From assembly GCA_012295275.1 (NCBI GenBank), contig CM022678.1, positions 3,620,829-3,684,828 on the forward strand: a stretch of DNA of 64,000 nt, given 5' to 3'. Positions 44,851 through 57,705 of the stretch are shown here, piece by piece. Source of the stretch: Chrysomallon squamiferum (lineage: Eukaryota; Mollusca; Gastropoda; Neomphalida; Peltospiridae). Each line of letters starts with the position of its first letter. The stretch's first letter is position 1. The translations under genes were made by a program, and so were the position numbers. The notes beneath the pieces are model-generated. The model worked only from the letters and a program-made list of their open reading frames with translations, was not told the DNA's origin and made no database searches.

Positions 44851-45089
44851 TGTAATGATAAGTCGCTGCAAACAAAGAAACAATAACTTGGAGGTTTACA
44901 GAATTTACTAGACAATATCTGTTCTTACTGACACAGGTCCACTTTAAAGTGGGAGTAACATTGGTGTATATTTGTTAGAAAAAAAAAGTTATTGTATTAT
45001 TTGATTCACTGTTTAAATTATACACATATCAAATAGTTTATCTGGAACTGGCAGATGATTTAACTGAAGAACAAATAAACAAATAAATA

Positions 45090-45130
45090 AATAAATAAAT
45101 AAATAAATAAATGAATAAATAAATGAATAA
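45090..45130. repeat. AAAT microsatellite and flanking spacer
   Basis: AAAT/GAAT units. The flanking sequence 44860-45760 is AT-rich, with another AAAT array at about 45670-45762 and no supported gene. Confidence 0.85.
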
Positions 45131-45760
45131 AGAGGAAAAAGAGGAAGGAGAACAAAAGATTAATATCAAGGGGGATAATAGGCCACGGCTTGCGCACCCC
45201 ATGAACGCTCCTGGACTTGTTGTCAAGACAACGAGGTAAATACAGTGTACACGAAATAAACAGATTGCTTAGAGCGACCAACGCCATGATCACAAGAGAT
45301 TTGCGTTTTACTGACGTGAATCAAAGTTATTTATAGATAATTATAATCTGACGAAAGGAGAAGAAAGAAGGAAAGAAAAGAAATGAACATTAATACGAAA
45401 GCTTTCAGTACGAGAGTTAAGATTTTTTTTATGTCGTTTTCAGTATAGCAATAATTAATATCAAGCCACACGTTAGCTTCGAGATAAAAGTGAATAAATA
45501 AATAAGTAAAGCAAGAGAAGCAGCCTAAATTTATCGGTTACTGATAGATTAGATGACAAAAATGTTAAATTTCAAAATTAAACATGAGAGATCTGCGTGT
45601 TAGTAACGTGATTCTTATTCATGATTATATGTAGAGAATTATAATAGGACATCATAAAAGAAAAGCAAATTGAAAGAAATGAAATAAATAAAAATAAAAA
45701 TAAAAATAAAATAAAATAAAATAAATAAATAAATAAACAAACAAATAAATAAATAAATAA

Positions 45761-46548
45761 ATGCAAAATGTAGAGTTGGATGGAAAGTTATTAAAAAACA
45801 GACAGGGTGAAACTCCTTTTTTTACAGCTCTGAGTTACTACCAGTATCATTCTAACAAACACCAAGATGTGCTCTCTTGTCAGAACAAAGTTTTGTATTC
45901 ACTGGAACATGGAGCTGATTCTAATTTTACAGAGAATGAACAAAGAAATTTAGAAGTTGTGACAACACTGACTGAAAAAGGTTTCATGTAAATGTTAAAA
46001 ACAGTGTAGGTGAAACTGCTCTTTTTACAGCTCTGAATTACTACAAATTTAATTCTCCCGAATGCCGAATGTGTACTCTCATAAGAGCATCGTAATTTTG
46101 TACAATGTTTTACTGGAACATGGAACTGACCCTAATTTAACAGACAATGACAGCAATTCTGTTTTACACTTAGCGGCTAAACATGGAAATATACAAATTG
46201 TGACAGCACTGATTGAAAAAAGCTTTTAATGTAAATATTAAAAACAGTAAAGGTGAAACTTCTCTTTTCAGAGCTGTTAAATATAAACGGAAGAAAATAA
46301 TTTTGTATTTACTGGAACATGGAGCTGATCCTAATTTAACAGACAAAGATAACAATTCTGTTCTACACCAACAGCTGAACAAGAAATAAAGAAATGTTGA
46401 CAGTACTAATAGAAAATGGCGTTAAAGTAAATGTAATTAATTGCAGTGGTGAAACTTCTCTTGATAAAGCTAAGAATTGCAGATTTTGTTGTGAAAGGGA
46501 AACTGTTCTGTATTTACTGGAGCATGCTTCTAAAGATAGTAACAGATA
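45761..46548 (+). pseudogene. ankyrin-repeat pseudogene
   Basis: Across this stretch, ankyrin-type repeats are readable in changing frames: GETPFFTALSYY and LEHGADSN, then VLHLAAKHGNIQIVTALIE, then GETSLFRAVKY and LEHGADPNLTDKDNNSVLH, then GETSLDKA and VLYLLEHAS. About four repeat pairs with a regular spacing are visible. Stops and single-base indels interrupt them, for example after EKGFM at 45990 and near 46227. No start or other domain is seen. Ankyrin proteins of this kind form protein-protein contacts; this copy is not expected to be made. Confidence 0.75.
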
Positions 46549-47440
46549 AACTAACTGTAAAATAAAACCCTTGAATTTTAAATTTAATACATTATGTACA
46601 CAGACTGGTGAGAATCTTTTAAAATTGTGCAGAAATATTTAATTGTGAAAGTGATGTTCCTAATAAACATAATGAAGAAATATAAATTTTGTTTGTAGTT
46701 TCTGTGGTACAAAGTTGATCTTAATTTTCTACTTCATCCTGAGACAGTTTCACTTCTGATGTAGTTTTATTTTGAACTACTTCATTTGAACTTTTAATGT
46801 AGTGGTGTATCAGAGTATTTAATTGTGTGCTAAATAATATGTACAGTTTGAACTTTTCCATTCAAAGCAATAATATTGATGCACGAGCTAGACCATATTT
46901 TCAAAATAAAATTTGTGGACAAATACACTCTGATGAAGAATTAAAGCCAGTGTAAGTCTGTGTAACTACATTGCTGTGTAGTCTGTCTAGAGATTGTAAA
47001 TTGATTCTATTCAAATACTGTATTAATGTATGGTACAATTTTTGTTTCAATACAAATAGCATATTACCTTATTTATAGCTGTTGCATCTATTCAAATATT
47101 GTATTAATATGTGGTGCAGCCTGTTTTATCTTAATATGTATGGCGTAGTTTTTATTTCTATACAAATTTTGTATAACCTTATTGTATAGTCTATTGTACG
47201 TAACAAGAAATATTATAATACTCTGTATGTTTGAGGTATTTATTGCACAGTTCAGTTTAGAAAGATGTTAAAATATGTTAGAGTTCTCTGTAATAATACA
47301 ACAGTAGTAAAACTGATGTTAATTTTGATCAGGTTATTCAGTCAGTGAAAAGTCAGAAAGTTTTAAAATCAAATTTGTTATATTATTCATGATGACTTAA
47401 TTATTGCATATTGCTACGTTTTCCTCTATCTCCATATTAC
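46549..47440. other. AT-rich spacer, no supported gene
   Basis: Ordinary AT-rich sequence after the ankyrin relic. Two related short segments (about 47010-47060 and 47090-47160) both contain CAAATA-TGTATTAAT followed by a G-T-rich GGT-CA word and TATA-type sequence. No coding signal was found. Confidence 0.5.
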
Positions 47441-47459
47441 GTGGACATCTCTCTGATAC

Positions 47460-47885
47460 TTGGTATATTTCAGTGTATAATGTCTAGATTTGAGCTAGAG
47501 TATCACAAGGACATCTTTCTTTATGTTCCAGTGTATATTCTCTAGGTTTGGGTACAGTGATAAATATAATGTTCGGTATGTTTCAGTGTACATTCTCTAG
47601 GTTTGGGATAGAGTATGATAAATGTAATGTTTGAGATGTTTCAGTGTATATTCTCTAGGTTTGGGTACAGTATGATAAATATAATGTTCGGTATGTTTCA
47701 GTGTATATTCTCTAGGTTTGGGATAGAGTATGATAAATGTAATGTTTGGCGTGTTTCAGTGTATATTCTCTAGGTTTGGGTTGGGGTATGATAAATGTAA
47801 TGTTTGATATATTTCAGTGTATATTCTCTAGATTTGAGGTGGAATATCGTAAATGTAATGTTTGGCATGTTTCGTGCTGTTTGCT
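47460..47885. repeat. ~59-bp minisatellite, about seven units
   Basis: The unit contains TTTCAGTGTATATTCTCTAG, then GTTTGGG, A-AG-ATGATAAAT and TAATGTT. Units differ by a few substitutions and small length changes. Two alternating subtypes, GTTCGGTATG and GTTTGAGATG or GTTTGGCGTG, suggest a two-unit higher-order pattern. The 62-codon open frame here is a product of the repeat. Confidence 0.9.
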
Positions 47886-47889
47886 GTGG

Positions 47890-48230
47890 GACTCTAGTGG
47901 GAATGATGATATAAAACGGCAGCACAGAAAATAACAGTACAGCACCTCAGCATTTATGTCATTCTCCTGTTATTGCATCTTCTTCCACATAGCTTCTAAA
48001 AACCAAAACCACGGTCCAAACAAGAGGATGTTGAGAGTACAACGCTGGGAATGTTGTTATAAAGAGAGGTGACTGTAATATCTTTATTCCGTATTAAAAA
48101 CAATCCGCTCTTTTTTGTCTTTAGAAAAGCAGCACAGTCTCTAGAATCTTTCGCAAGAGAATGTGATCATTTATATAAAAAATATAATGTCTTTCAACTG
48201 TCAATAATAGTAGTAGTAGTAGTAGTAGTA

Positions 48231-48271
<41 letters not shown>

Positions 48272-48791
48272 CTTTAACACACGTACACAATAATCCATTA
48301 AAAGACTTGCACATATATTAATAACAACAACAACAACAACAACATATGCACTCCACATGTGGTACGTTTTACGCTTACAGTAACGCACATTAATTATCAA
48401 AACAAACACAAAAAAACAAACAAAAAACCATTAAATACTCGCTAAGTCAGATGTATATTAAAAGGCTCACTAACATTTACTCACCAACAGCCTTAACACT
48501 ATCACAGACGTAACCAAAGCAACAGTGGAGAATATTGTCATTCGCCTTGACAAAACGTCTGTTTATTTTTTTGAAATCATCGATAGGAAAATAAAATAAA
48601 AATAAATTCCGTTCTGGGATGATTCCCGTCATATCTCTTCTAATTGTCATTCTTTCAGTGTTTGAGAGTCTGTGGTTTATGTTCTGTGTAGTGTGTTACA
48701 AAGAAAGCAAGCTTTTTAAAATTTTTAAATTATAAAACAGCAAATACTGTGAATATGAATTGGCTTGAGTGTTACTGTGCGAAGAAATAAA

Positions 48792-48823
<32 letters not shown>

Positions 48824-48830
48824 TGAAAAC
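47890..48830. other. spacer with AGT/AAT microsatellite
   Basis: AGT followed by AAT triplets at about 48208-48268, a CAA array at 48325-48342, and an AAAT array at 48785-48812. A segment at 48124-48190 has an acceptor-like TTGTCTTTAG and reads KAAQSLESFARECDHLYKKY, but has no clear donor. I do not call it a gene. Confidence 0.5.
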
Positions 48831-48835
48831 TATTT

Positions 48836-48935
48836 AAAGATGCCAAACATTACATTTATCATACTCTATCCCAAACCTAGAGAATATACACTGAAACATA
48901 CCGAACATTATATTTATCATACTGTACCCAAGATC
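48836..48935. repeat. inverted fragment of the minisatellite
   Basis: About 1.6 units of the repeat at 47460-47885 are present in reverse complement (CCAAACCTAGAGAATATACA, then CTGAAACATACCGAACATTA). The segment starts directly after ordinary sequence, and its far end degrades within CAAGATC. Confidence 0.85.
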
Positions 48936-48964
48936 TCATCTAGGAAATATCAACGAAGTACCTG

Positions 48965-49865
48965 AACAATAAGTAAGTACGTATCTGTATGTGTGTGTGC
49001 ATGTGTGTGTGTATGTGTGTGTTTGTCACGACAGTAACCAGTTACCTCTTTCATGTTTTTCTTCATGAGGCTGGAAATAACTCTACCCAACCTGAGATTA
49101 AACTTTTATTTGTCTTGTACACTTTACAGTTGTAATATTTAAGTATATTTTAGAATATTAATTAACAGTCATGTTCTTCTTTCATTATGGAAGTGTGTAT
49201 ATATGTGTGTCTCTTTTTGTCTTAGTGTGTGTGTGTGTGTGTGCGTGTGTGTATTTGTATGTAAATCTGAGTAATCTAAACAGACAAAATATAATTCAGT
49301 TTAAGCGATCTTTAAATTTTTGTTGTTTTATGTTAATCCAGTTGTGTGTCACTGACCACACAATTCTGTCCTGTGAAAAGAAAAATATAAAACAGAGATC
49401 TCTTCACATTTCGGCCATTTTCCATTTAGAAAAATGAAATGAATTATGTACGTAAATGTGTATGTATGTACGTATGTAAATATAAGTATGTTGTATGCAC
49501 TATACATGTACATATGTATGTACTTATGTGTGTATGTTTGTGTGTGTGTTTGTGTGTGTATGTGTGTATCAAGACAGTAGCCAGTTATATGTTTCATGCG
49601 TTTCTTCATGCACGGGAAATAACTCTACACAACCTTAGACTTGCTTTGAAAATTAAACTTTTATCTGTGTTGTTCAGTGTACAGATATAATATTTGAGTA
49701 TATTTTAGAATATTAACTAACAACCATGTTCTTCTTTTATTACATGGAAGTGTGTATATATGCATGTCTCTTTATGTGCTTGTCCGTGTGTGTGTGCATT
49801 TCTATTTGTATGTAAATGTAAATACTTTAAACAAACAGAACATTTACTTACTGACCAAACAATCG

Positions 49866-49880
<15 letters not shown>
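48965..49880. repeat. ~555-bp tandem repeat, two diverged units
   Basis: Matching markers occur in both: AGTA-CCAGTTA then GGAAATAACTCTAC (49033 and 49570), TATTTTAGAATATTAA (49146 and 49703), and CATGTTCTTCTTT (49169 and 49724). Each unit contains TG-rich tracts and poly(A)-rich ends. The frames here are low complexity. Confidence 0.75.
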
Positions 49881-49898
<18 letters not shown>

Positions 49899-50462
49899 AA
49901 GCAATGAAAAACAAGAAATTTAAAAAAATGAAATGAAATAACTAAATAAAATGTTATACAGTTAGAAGCTTTGTGTTTTTCTAAAATTTTTTCAAAGATT
50001 GAAAGTGTGACAATTAGAAAGGAGAGGATGGAATGCAGGAAGACTTTCCATGAAAGAAATATCATTACGTTTAACATCATTGATGAAATAATTTTTTTTC
50101 CTACGGAGAATTTCAGTTAATAAACAATTTTATTTTTTATTTTTATTTTTTTTATTATTATTATTTTCTTTTTGACGATACAGTACACTTTTTGGCCAGA
50201 AAGACGAAATCACTAGGTATCAAGAAAATAAAAATAACTGGACACAGAGATAATAAAAGTAAGTAGATAGGCAGAAAATAAAAATTCCTATAGAGAAAAA
50301 AATACAACAACAACAGATAACGAGAAAATAACTGTACAGAAAGACAACGCACTCATGTATGGTGTATTAGTACAGGGTCATGCAATTAATCTACATGTAC
50401 GTGGGATTGCGGTTTGACTAAGACAGAAACGGCTAGATTACAAATGTATGTAATGCATGTTT

Positions 50463-51543
50463 ATCCGTAGTTCGCACGTTAATCGTTCAGCTGGAAACAA
50501 GGAGAATTTGAAACCTTCATAGTTACACTCATTGTGAGATAATAGAAAAATATCGTTAACTGGTATTGAAGATAATATCATTAATACTGGCTGCTTTTCT
50601 GTGTGAAGCACTAGATCAGATTACAAAGTTTAATGTCAAACTTCTGTTCATTATTATTATGTATGTGTCTCTTTGCGTGTGTGTATGTATTTCTATTTGT
50701 ATGTAAAAAACAGAATATTTATTTAATGACCACACAGTTCTTTTGTCCAATGGAAGAAAAAAATAAAATAAAAATAAATAAAACAATGCAAAAGAGATTT
50801 AGAAAAATGAAATGAAATGAAATAAATAAAATGCTATATAGTCAGAAGCTTTGTATTTTTCTAAAACTACACCTCACTTTAGAAGATTGAAAGTGTGACA
50901 ATTAGAAAGGAGAGGATGGATTGTAGGAAGCCTTTCCGTGTAAGAATTATCATTTGTTTTAATATTATTGATGAAATGATTTTATTTTTTCCTACAGAGA
51001 ATTTCAGTTAACAAACAAAGTTTTATTATTATTATTATTATTATATGTGCAAGTTAACATTTTTTTTCTTTTTTTTTTCTTTACGGTACAGTGCAATATA
51101 ATTGTGTGCCTTCAGTTTGATTGAAGAAACTCTTTAGTATTCTTCCTTCATATTATTTGATTTCACCCATGATTTTTTGTCTGATTTTATTATTTCCTTT
51201 CTTTACTTCATTGTTAATATTATTAATATCATAATCATTGTTGATGTTGTTGTTGGTGTTGTACTTCTCCTTCTTGTTGTTATTCTTATTACTAATCTTA
51301 TTATATATATATATATATATATATTTGTTTTTTTGTGTGTGTGTTTTTTTTTTGCAGTCTGTAATACATGAATACATACCTAGACAGATCGCATGTTAAT
51401 CGAGTTCACGACTGAGTTATAGACGAGGTTCATAGTTAGAGAATAGAAAAATATAGTTAACGGGCATTGAAGATATCAATACTGATACTGCCTGCTTTTC
51501 TGTGTCAAACAGTAGATCATATTTCAAAGTTTATTACTTCTGT

Positions 51544-51574
<31 letters not shown>

Positions 51575-52307
51575 CATTAATATTATTATTAATTTTATTT
51601 TTGTTTTTTTCTACTGTATGCAATACATGCATAGTACTTAGACAAACCGCACGCTAAACGTGGTCACGTTTGAGTGGTAAACAAGCACATGCTGAAACCT
51701 GTGTAGTTACACTCATTGTTAGAGAACAGAAAAATGTGGTTAACGGGTATTGAAGATAATATCCGTAGTTCACACGTTAATCGTTCAGCTGGAAACAAGG
51801 AGAATTTGAAACCTTCATAGTTACACTCATTGTGAGATAATAGAAAAATATCGTTAACTGGTATTGAAGATAATATCATTAATACTGGCTGCTTTTCTGT
51901 GTGAAGCACTAGATCAGATTACAAAGTTTAATGTCAAACTTCTGTTCATTATTATTATGTATGTGTCTCTTTGCGTGTGTGTATGTATTTCTATTTGTAT
52001 GTAAAAAACAGAATATTTATTTAATGACCACACAGTTCTTTAGTCCAATGGAAGAAAAAAAAAATAAAATAAAAATAAATAAAACAATGCAAAAGAGATT
52101 TAGAAAAATGAAATAAATAAAATGCTATATAGTCAGAAGCTTTGTATTTTTCTAAAACTACACCTCACTTTAGAAGATTGAAAATATGACAATTAGAAAG
52201 GAGAGGATGGATTGTAGGAAGCCTTTCCGTGTAAGAATTATCATTACTTTTAATATTATTGATGAAATGATTTTATTTTTTCCTACAGAGAATTTCAGTT
52301 AACAAAG

Positions 52308-52357
<50 letters not shown>

Positions 52358-52831
52358 GTGCAAGTTAACATTTTTTTTTTTCTTTTTTCTTTACGGTACA
52401 GTGCAATATAATTGTGTGCCTTCAGTTTGATTGAAGAAACTCTTTAGTATTCTTCCTTCATATTATTTGATTTCACCCATGATTTTTTTTCTTTACTTCA
52501 TTGTTAATATTATTAATATCATAATCATTGTTGATGTTGTTGTTGGTGTTGTACTTCTCCTTCTTGTTGTTATTCTTATTACTAATCTTATTATATATAT
52601 ATATATATATATTTGTTTTTTTGTGTGTGTGGTTTTTTTTTGCAGTCTGTAATACATGAATACATACCTAGACAGATCGCATGTTAATCGAGTTCACGAC
52701 TGAGTTATAGACAAGGTTCATAGTTAGAGAATAGAAAAATATAGTTAACGGGCATTGAAGATATGAATACTGATACTGCCTGCTTTTCTGTGTCAAACAG
52801 TAGATCATATTTCAAAGTTTATTACTTCTGT

Positions 52832-52879
<48 letters not shown>

Positions 52880-53065
52880 GTAATTTTGTTTTTATTATTA
52901 CATTTGGTTTTTTCTATTGTATGTAATACATGCATATTACTTAGACAGACCGCACGTTAAACGCGGTCACGTTTGAGTGGTAAACAAGCACATGTTGAAA
53001 CCTGTGTAGTTACACTCATTGTTAGAGAACATAAAACTATGGTTAACGGGTACTGAAGATAATCT
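50463..53065. repeat. 1.3-kb tandem duplication, two near-identical units
   Basis: Unit 1 (about 50463-51762) and unit 2 (about 51763-53065) are collinear and differ mainly in microsatellite length. Each begins ATCCGTAGTTC-CACGTTAAT and contains CAGCTGGAAACAAGGAGAAT. Within each unit three diverged ~450-bp monomers can be traced by GTTAAC-GG-ATTGAAGAT and CTTTTCTGTGT. One part (AATTAGAAAGGAGAGGATGG) also matches 50010-50050, so the family extends leftwards. No gene is supported; the repeated small open frames are mirror products. Confidence 0.85.
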
Positions 53066-53269
53066 CATTAATACTGAATATTTGACATAGTTATTTATTT
53101 TTAGTTTACATGCATGACTGTTAGAAGCATATCTATGCAGGTGTTTTATTAAGGATCGTCTTTGAATATAAATGTATTTTAAAAAATCCAAAACGAATAA
53201 AACTCTGATCCAAGTACCCAGTAGGAAATCTCCAGCGTCAAACCCACCTCAAGTACTGAGAACAGTAAA

Positions 53270-53353
53270 TAAATAAATAAATAAATAAATGAATGAATGA
53301 AAGAATAAACAAATAAATGAATAAATGAAAGAATGAATGAATGAATGAATGAA

Positions 53354-53431
<78 letters not shown>

Positions 53432-53432
53432 C
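53270..53432. repeat. AAAT/GAAT/AAT microsatellite
   Basis: Compound array of about 160 bp lying between the 1.3-kb tandem and the larger cassette array. Confidence 0.9.
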
Positions 53433-53473
53433 TAACTCCCCTTATTACCGAGATAACAAAACACCCCGAATCT

Positions 53474-53605
53474 GTGACGTGTCGCTTTGTAAAAGATCAC
53501 CCGATATATCCAAGCGGGTTACTGACAGAACGATCAGACGACATATTCTTCTCTGCGAATTTGTTAGTCTACAAGGTTGGAGATTTTCTTGCATTTAAAA
53601 CACAG
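53474..53605 (+). other. diverged exon-like cassette
   Basis: Aligned with the three later cassettes by TGTGACGTGTC and the ATATC-AAGCG word. It is open to AAAACACAG|GTAAGTC, a good donor, but has no ATG in the frame. It could be an older member of the set. Confidence 0.4.
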
Positions 53606-54248
53606 GTAAGTCAAATTTATACTATACTGTTCTGTGTTGTGACTGTTGATTGTTTATTTATTTCACAGTAAACCTAGTTATTAACTGTGTTTGTTGACCT
53701 CGAACACCAGCACTCGAAACTCGTCTCGTTAGTATTTTTCTCGCACAAATGTTGTACGATGGAATATACTAGAGAACCAGAAAAGAACAGTATTATTTTT
53801 ATTAAATTATTTATTTATTTGATTGTTACATGATATAGTTAAATAAACAAATAAATAAACAAAAGGAACAATAATAATGACGAGCGAACAGTTATAGAAA
53901 TAATAATGCATTCTTTGTTCAGTTATCTTATAAAATAGTGGATAGAGGAATAAAATATCTACGAAATAACTGATTATTTGAAAATACAAAACAGAATTTA
54001 ATATATATTTATTAATTTCTTCAAATATTAATGATGATGTAATTGAGTTTAACTGGTAAGATGCAAAAGATGTAGAACAATTATCATAAGCCACGGGTTA
54101 AAATATGTTTAATATTTAGATAACGTTAATAAAGTAATAAGTTAATTTGTATATACAAATTTGCTATAATTCTAATCGGTTACTGAGCTGTAACTCATAA
54201 TGAATAAAAAGGATATTCTTTTGTTTGCTGTGATCTTTTATTTTTGAA

Positions 54249-54308
<60 letters not shown>

Positions 54309-54950
54309 TAACTGTTTAATATGGAGTATCTTTTAGAAATTATTTTTGACAACTGGTGATGAAAGATTTAAGTTATTGTTAAATTTCTTAGTTTCACTAA
54401 TTAAAATTATTTATTAAATTACATTATTGCTATGAATTAAAAAATTAAATGGAAGATAAATAATACGACATCAACTGATTTTGTAAATGTTTGAGAATGA
54501 AAGGTTTATTATTAATAGTCAGTTTTCTCTGTCGTTACATTTTAAAATAAAGAAGCTCACTGCTCAAGGTCACTGTTACTTTAAGACAAGATCATTGTCA
54601 CGAGATCTAGTAACGTTCCACTTTATAATACTTAACGTGTTTTGTCACGTAGACCCGATTTAGGAAAAAAAAAACCCCAAGACTGTTGTTATTATTACCC
54701 ATGTTTTCATATTTACTGAGTTTTGTATATTTAGAAACGTTTCTACACAACTGAAGTAATCGCATTATCATCCATCAAAGAAGACTGATTTTAAAGCAGT
54801 CGATATTACAATTCATTATTATTGTTTCAGTATGTTTGTGATTTCTTGCTTTTACTTAATTATAATTTAAAACTCATAACCACGTGTTGGTAGACAGTTT
54901 ATTTAGTGGCAGATTTGTAATTATTTATTTATGTACTATTATTTTTGCAG

Positions 54951-55200
54951 GGTTTGTTTTTAATATCTTTTCGATCAAGTATACAGACAGTTTGAAAAAC
55001 GTGCTATACATAGAACTGGTGTAAAACGTGTTTACATTGTCACCAAGCAAAAACAGTAACACACTACGTGGAAACCTGTGACGTGTCATCTTATGTCACC
55101 TGACATATCTAAGCGTACCAATCACAGAGCGAGCAGGCGAAGAATTTCTGGCAACTCGTTAGTTGGCACCAGTCCAGTTTACTGCGATTTCGTCAGACAG
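54951..55200 (+). other. exon-like cassette 1
   Basis: Bounded by TTATTTTTGCAG acceptor and GTCAGACAG|GTAGGGG donor, 250 nt. An ATG at 55093 opens 36 codons to the donor in phase 0 (MSPDISKRTNHRASRR..., ending CDFVRQ). In-frame stops precede the ATG within the segment. It may be an alternative first coding exon or a leader exon with a uORF. The matching acceptor candidate is at 63141. Confidence 0.45.
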
Positions 55201-55381
55201 GTAGGGGTACCTTATACTACACTGTTATTAGTAGTGACTGTTGATGGTTTATTTATTTCAAAGTATAAAATTAATAATTTTATTTTATTTGTTTGATTGT
55301 TTGTTTGTTTGTTTATTTATTTATTTATTTATATTTCGTCGTTTTATTATGAACTAATACAATTGCCTCAAAAATAAAAAA

Positions 55382-55421
<40 letters not shown>

Positions 55422-56216
55422 CACTTATTTATTTTATAATATTTTACTATATCGTTTTCATAAAAATGTCAAAATATATCTTTGTGTAATGATAAACAAC
55501 GTTATAAAAAATAACGGCACCAATAAAAGAAGTGGTGTCAAAGTATAACTGTGTTGACGAACTAACATGTTGTAAAAATAATAATTTATAATGTGTGTTC
55601 TGTTGTAAAATAGCCAATGGAGGAATAAATATCTTCGGAATAACTGATTATTTAAAAATACAAAATTAAATTTAACTACTTTCGTCAAATATTAATGTAA
55701 ATTAGTTTATTTAAAAGGTTAGAAAGTTATGATTTTTACTTTTGATTTCTTCTTTCTTTCTTCTTCTTCTTCTTCTTCTTCTTCTTATTATTATTATATT
55801 TTTTTGATCGTTAAATTTGGAATTTCTTCTTATTAATATCTTTTGACAAAGTCATGAAACATTCACATTGTTAAATATTTCGACTTCATTAAACGAACAT
55901 TTTATTATTTTATTAAATTACATACCTGCGAAAAATTAAATTAAAGGATAAATACTACGATGCAAACAATTTTGTCATTATCTAAGAATAAATGTTTCGT
56001 TATTAAAACTTAATGGTAAAATCAGAAAGGTCAGTGTTACTTTAAGGTGAGATCATTGTCACGAGGTCTAAACATTTGAAATACTTAATGTGAGTTTTGT
56101 CACGTAGATACGAATAAGCAAAGAAAAGTATACTTTTTCTAGTGATTATTATTTTCTTAATTAAAAATAAATAAATGTGTGTTTCTTTGTTGTTTATTTA
56201 TTTCTTTTTTTATAAA

Positions 56217-56249
<33 letters not shown>

Positions 56250-56744
56250 TTGTTTTCTTGATTGTTTAAATTTGTAATTTCTTCTCATTAATATTTTTTT
56301 GGACAAGGTCGTGAAACATTCACATTGTTAAATATTTCGACTTTTATTAAATTACATGTCTGCGAAAAATTAAATCAACGAACAGTTTATAGAAATAATA
56401 ATGCATTCTTTGTTCAGTTATCTTATAAAAATAGTGAATGGAAGAATAAAATATCTACGAAATAACTGATTATTTGAAAGTACAAAACAGAATTTAATAT
56501 ATATTTGTTAATTTCTTCAAATATTAATGATGATGTAATTGAGTTTAATTGGTAAGGTGCAAAAGATGTAGAACAATTATCATAAGCCACGGGTTAAAAT
56601 ATGTTTAATATTTAGAAAACGTTAATAAAGTAATAAGTTAATTTGTATATACAAATTTGCTATAATTCTAATCGGTTACTGAGCTGTAAGTTATAATGAA
56701 TAAAAAGGATATTCTTTTGTTTGTTGTGATGTTTTATTTTTGGA

Positions 56745-56785
<41 letters not shown>

Positions 56786-57452
56786 GATTATTATTATTAT
56801 TATTATTATTTAACTGTTTAATATGGAGTATCTTTTAGAAATTATTCTTGACAACTGGTGATGAAAGATTCAAGTTATTGTTAAATTTCGTAGTTTCACT
56901 AATTAAAATTATTTAGTAAATTACATTATTGCTATGAATTAAAAAATTAAATGGAAGATAAATAATACGACATCAACTGATTTTGTAAATGTTTGAGAAT
57001 GAAAGGTTTATTATTAATAGTCAGTTTTCTCTGTCGTTACATTTTAAAATAAAGAAGCTCACTGCTCAAGGTCACTGTTACTTTAAGACAAGATCATTGT
57101 CACGAGATCTAGTCACGTTCCACTTTATAATACTTAACGTGTTTTGTCACGTAGACCCGATTTAGGAAAAAAAAAAAACCAAGACTGTTGTTATTATTAC
57201 CCATGTTTTCATATTTACTGAGTTTTGTATATTTAGAAACGTTTCTACACAACTGAAGTAATCGCATTATCATCCATCAAAGAAGACTGATTTTAAAGCA
57301 GTCGATATTACAATTCATTATTATTGTTTCAGTATGTTTGTGATTTCTTGCTTTTACTTAATTATAATTTAAAACTCATAACCACGTGTTGGTAGACAGT
57401 TTATTTAGTGGCAGATTTGTAATTATTTATTTATGTACTATTATTTTTGCAG

Positions 57453-57705
57453 GGTTTGTTTTTAATATCTTTTCGATCAAGTATACAGACAGTTTGAAAA
57501 ACGTGCTATACATAGAACTGGTGTAAAACGTGTTTACATTGTCACCAAGCAAAAACAGTAACACACTACGTGGAAACCTGTGACGTGTCATCTTATGTCA
57601 CCTGACATATCTAAGCGTACGAATCACAGAGCGAGCAGGCGACGTAGAATTTCTGGCAACTCGTTAGTTGGCACCAGTCCAGTTTACTGCGATTTCGTCA
57701 GACAG
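57453..57705 (+). other. exon-like cassette 2
   Basis: Same borders as cassette 1, 253 nt. It has one extra Arg codon (RRRR instead of RRR) and a Thr-Asn change from ACCAAT to ACGAAT that is silent for Thr. The frame from the ATG at 57595 to the donor is kept. Confidence 0.45.

Larger units (their letters stand above)
42310..44860 (-). mobile_element. degenerate Ty3/gypsy-type LTR retrotransposon
   Basis: The minus strand holds broken pieces of gag and protease between LTR-like sequences. A coiled, charged segment (LTLEQKLQLKKLKYESDREK) at about 44020-44090 and a following gag-type FQQFERVAFQFKW in another frame (about 43865-43910) are typical of animal Ty3/gypsy gag. A knuckle-like CSYCTMNNQVVSNC (about 43450-43495) has the CCHC spacing with the His replaced by Gln. 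LVSGQVLVGLIDSLPMEGVD (about 43135-43205) resembles the region after the retroviral-type protease. Several frameshifts separate them, and no reverse transcriptase, RNase H or integrase was found. At about 44520 the minus strand reads AACAAGTTTGGGGCTCTTG just inside the upstream LTR, as is common near the primer-binding site. The element is dead. Confidence 0.7.

Noticed and set aside
47746-47934. 62-codon frame
   Set aside because: It is a read-through of the 59-bp minisatellite.
48124-48190. Exon-like segment reading KAAQSLESFARECDHLYKKY
   Set aside because: It has an acceptor-like start but no donor or partner exon; insufficient for a call.
50633-52116. Pair of identical small frames (MSNFCSLLLCM...)
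   Set aside because: They are copies produced by the 1.3-kb tandem duplication and contain TG-rich low-complexity sequence.
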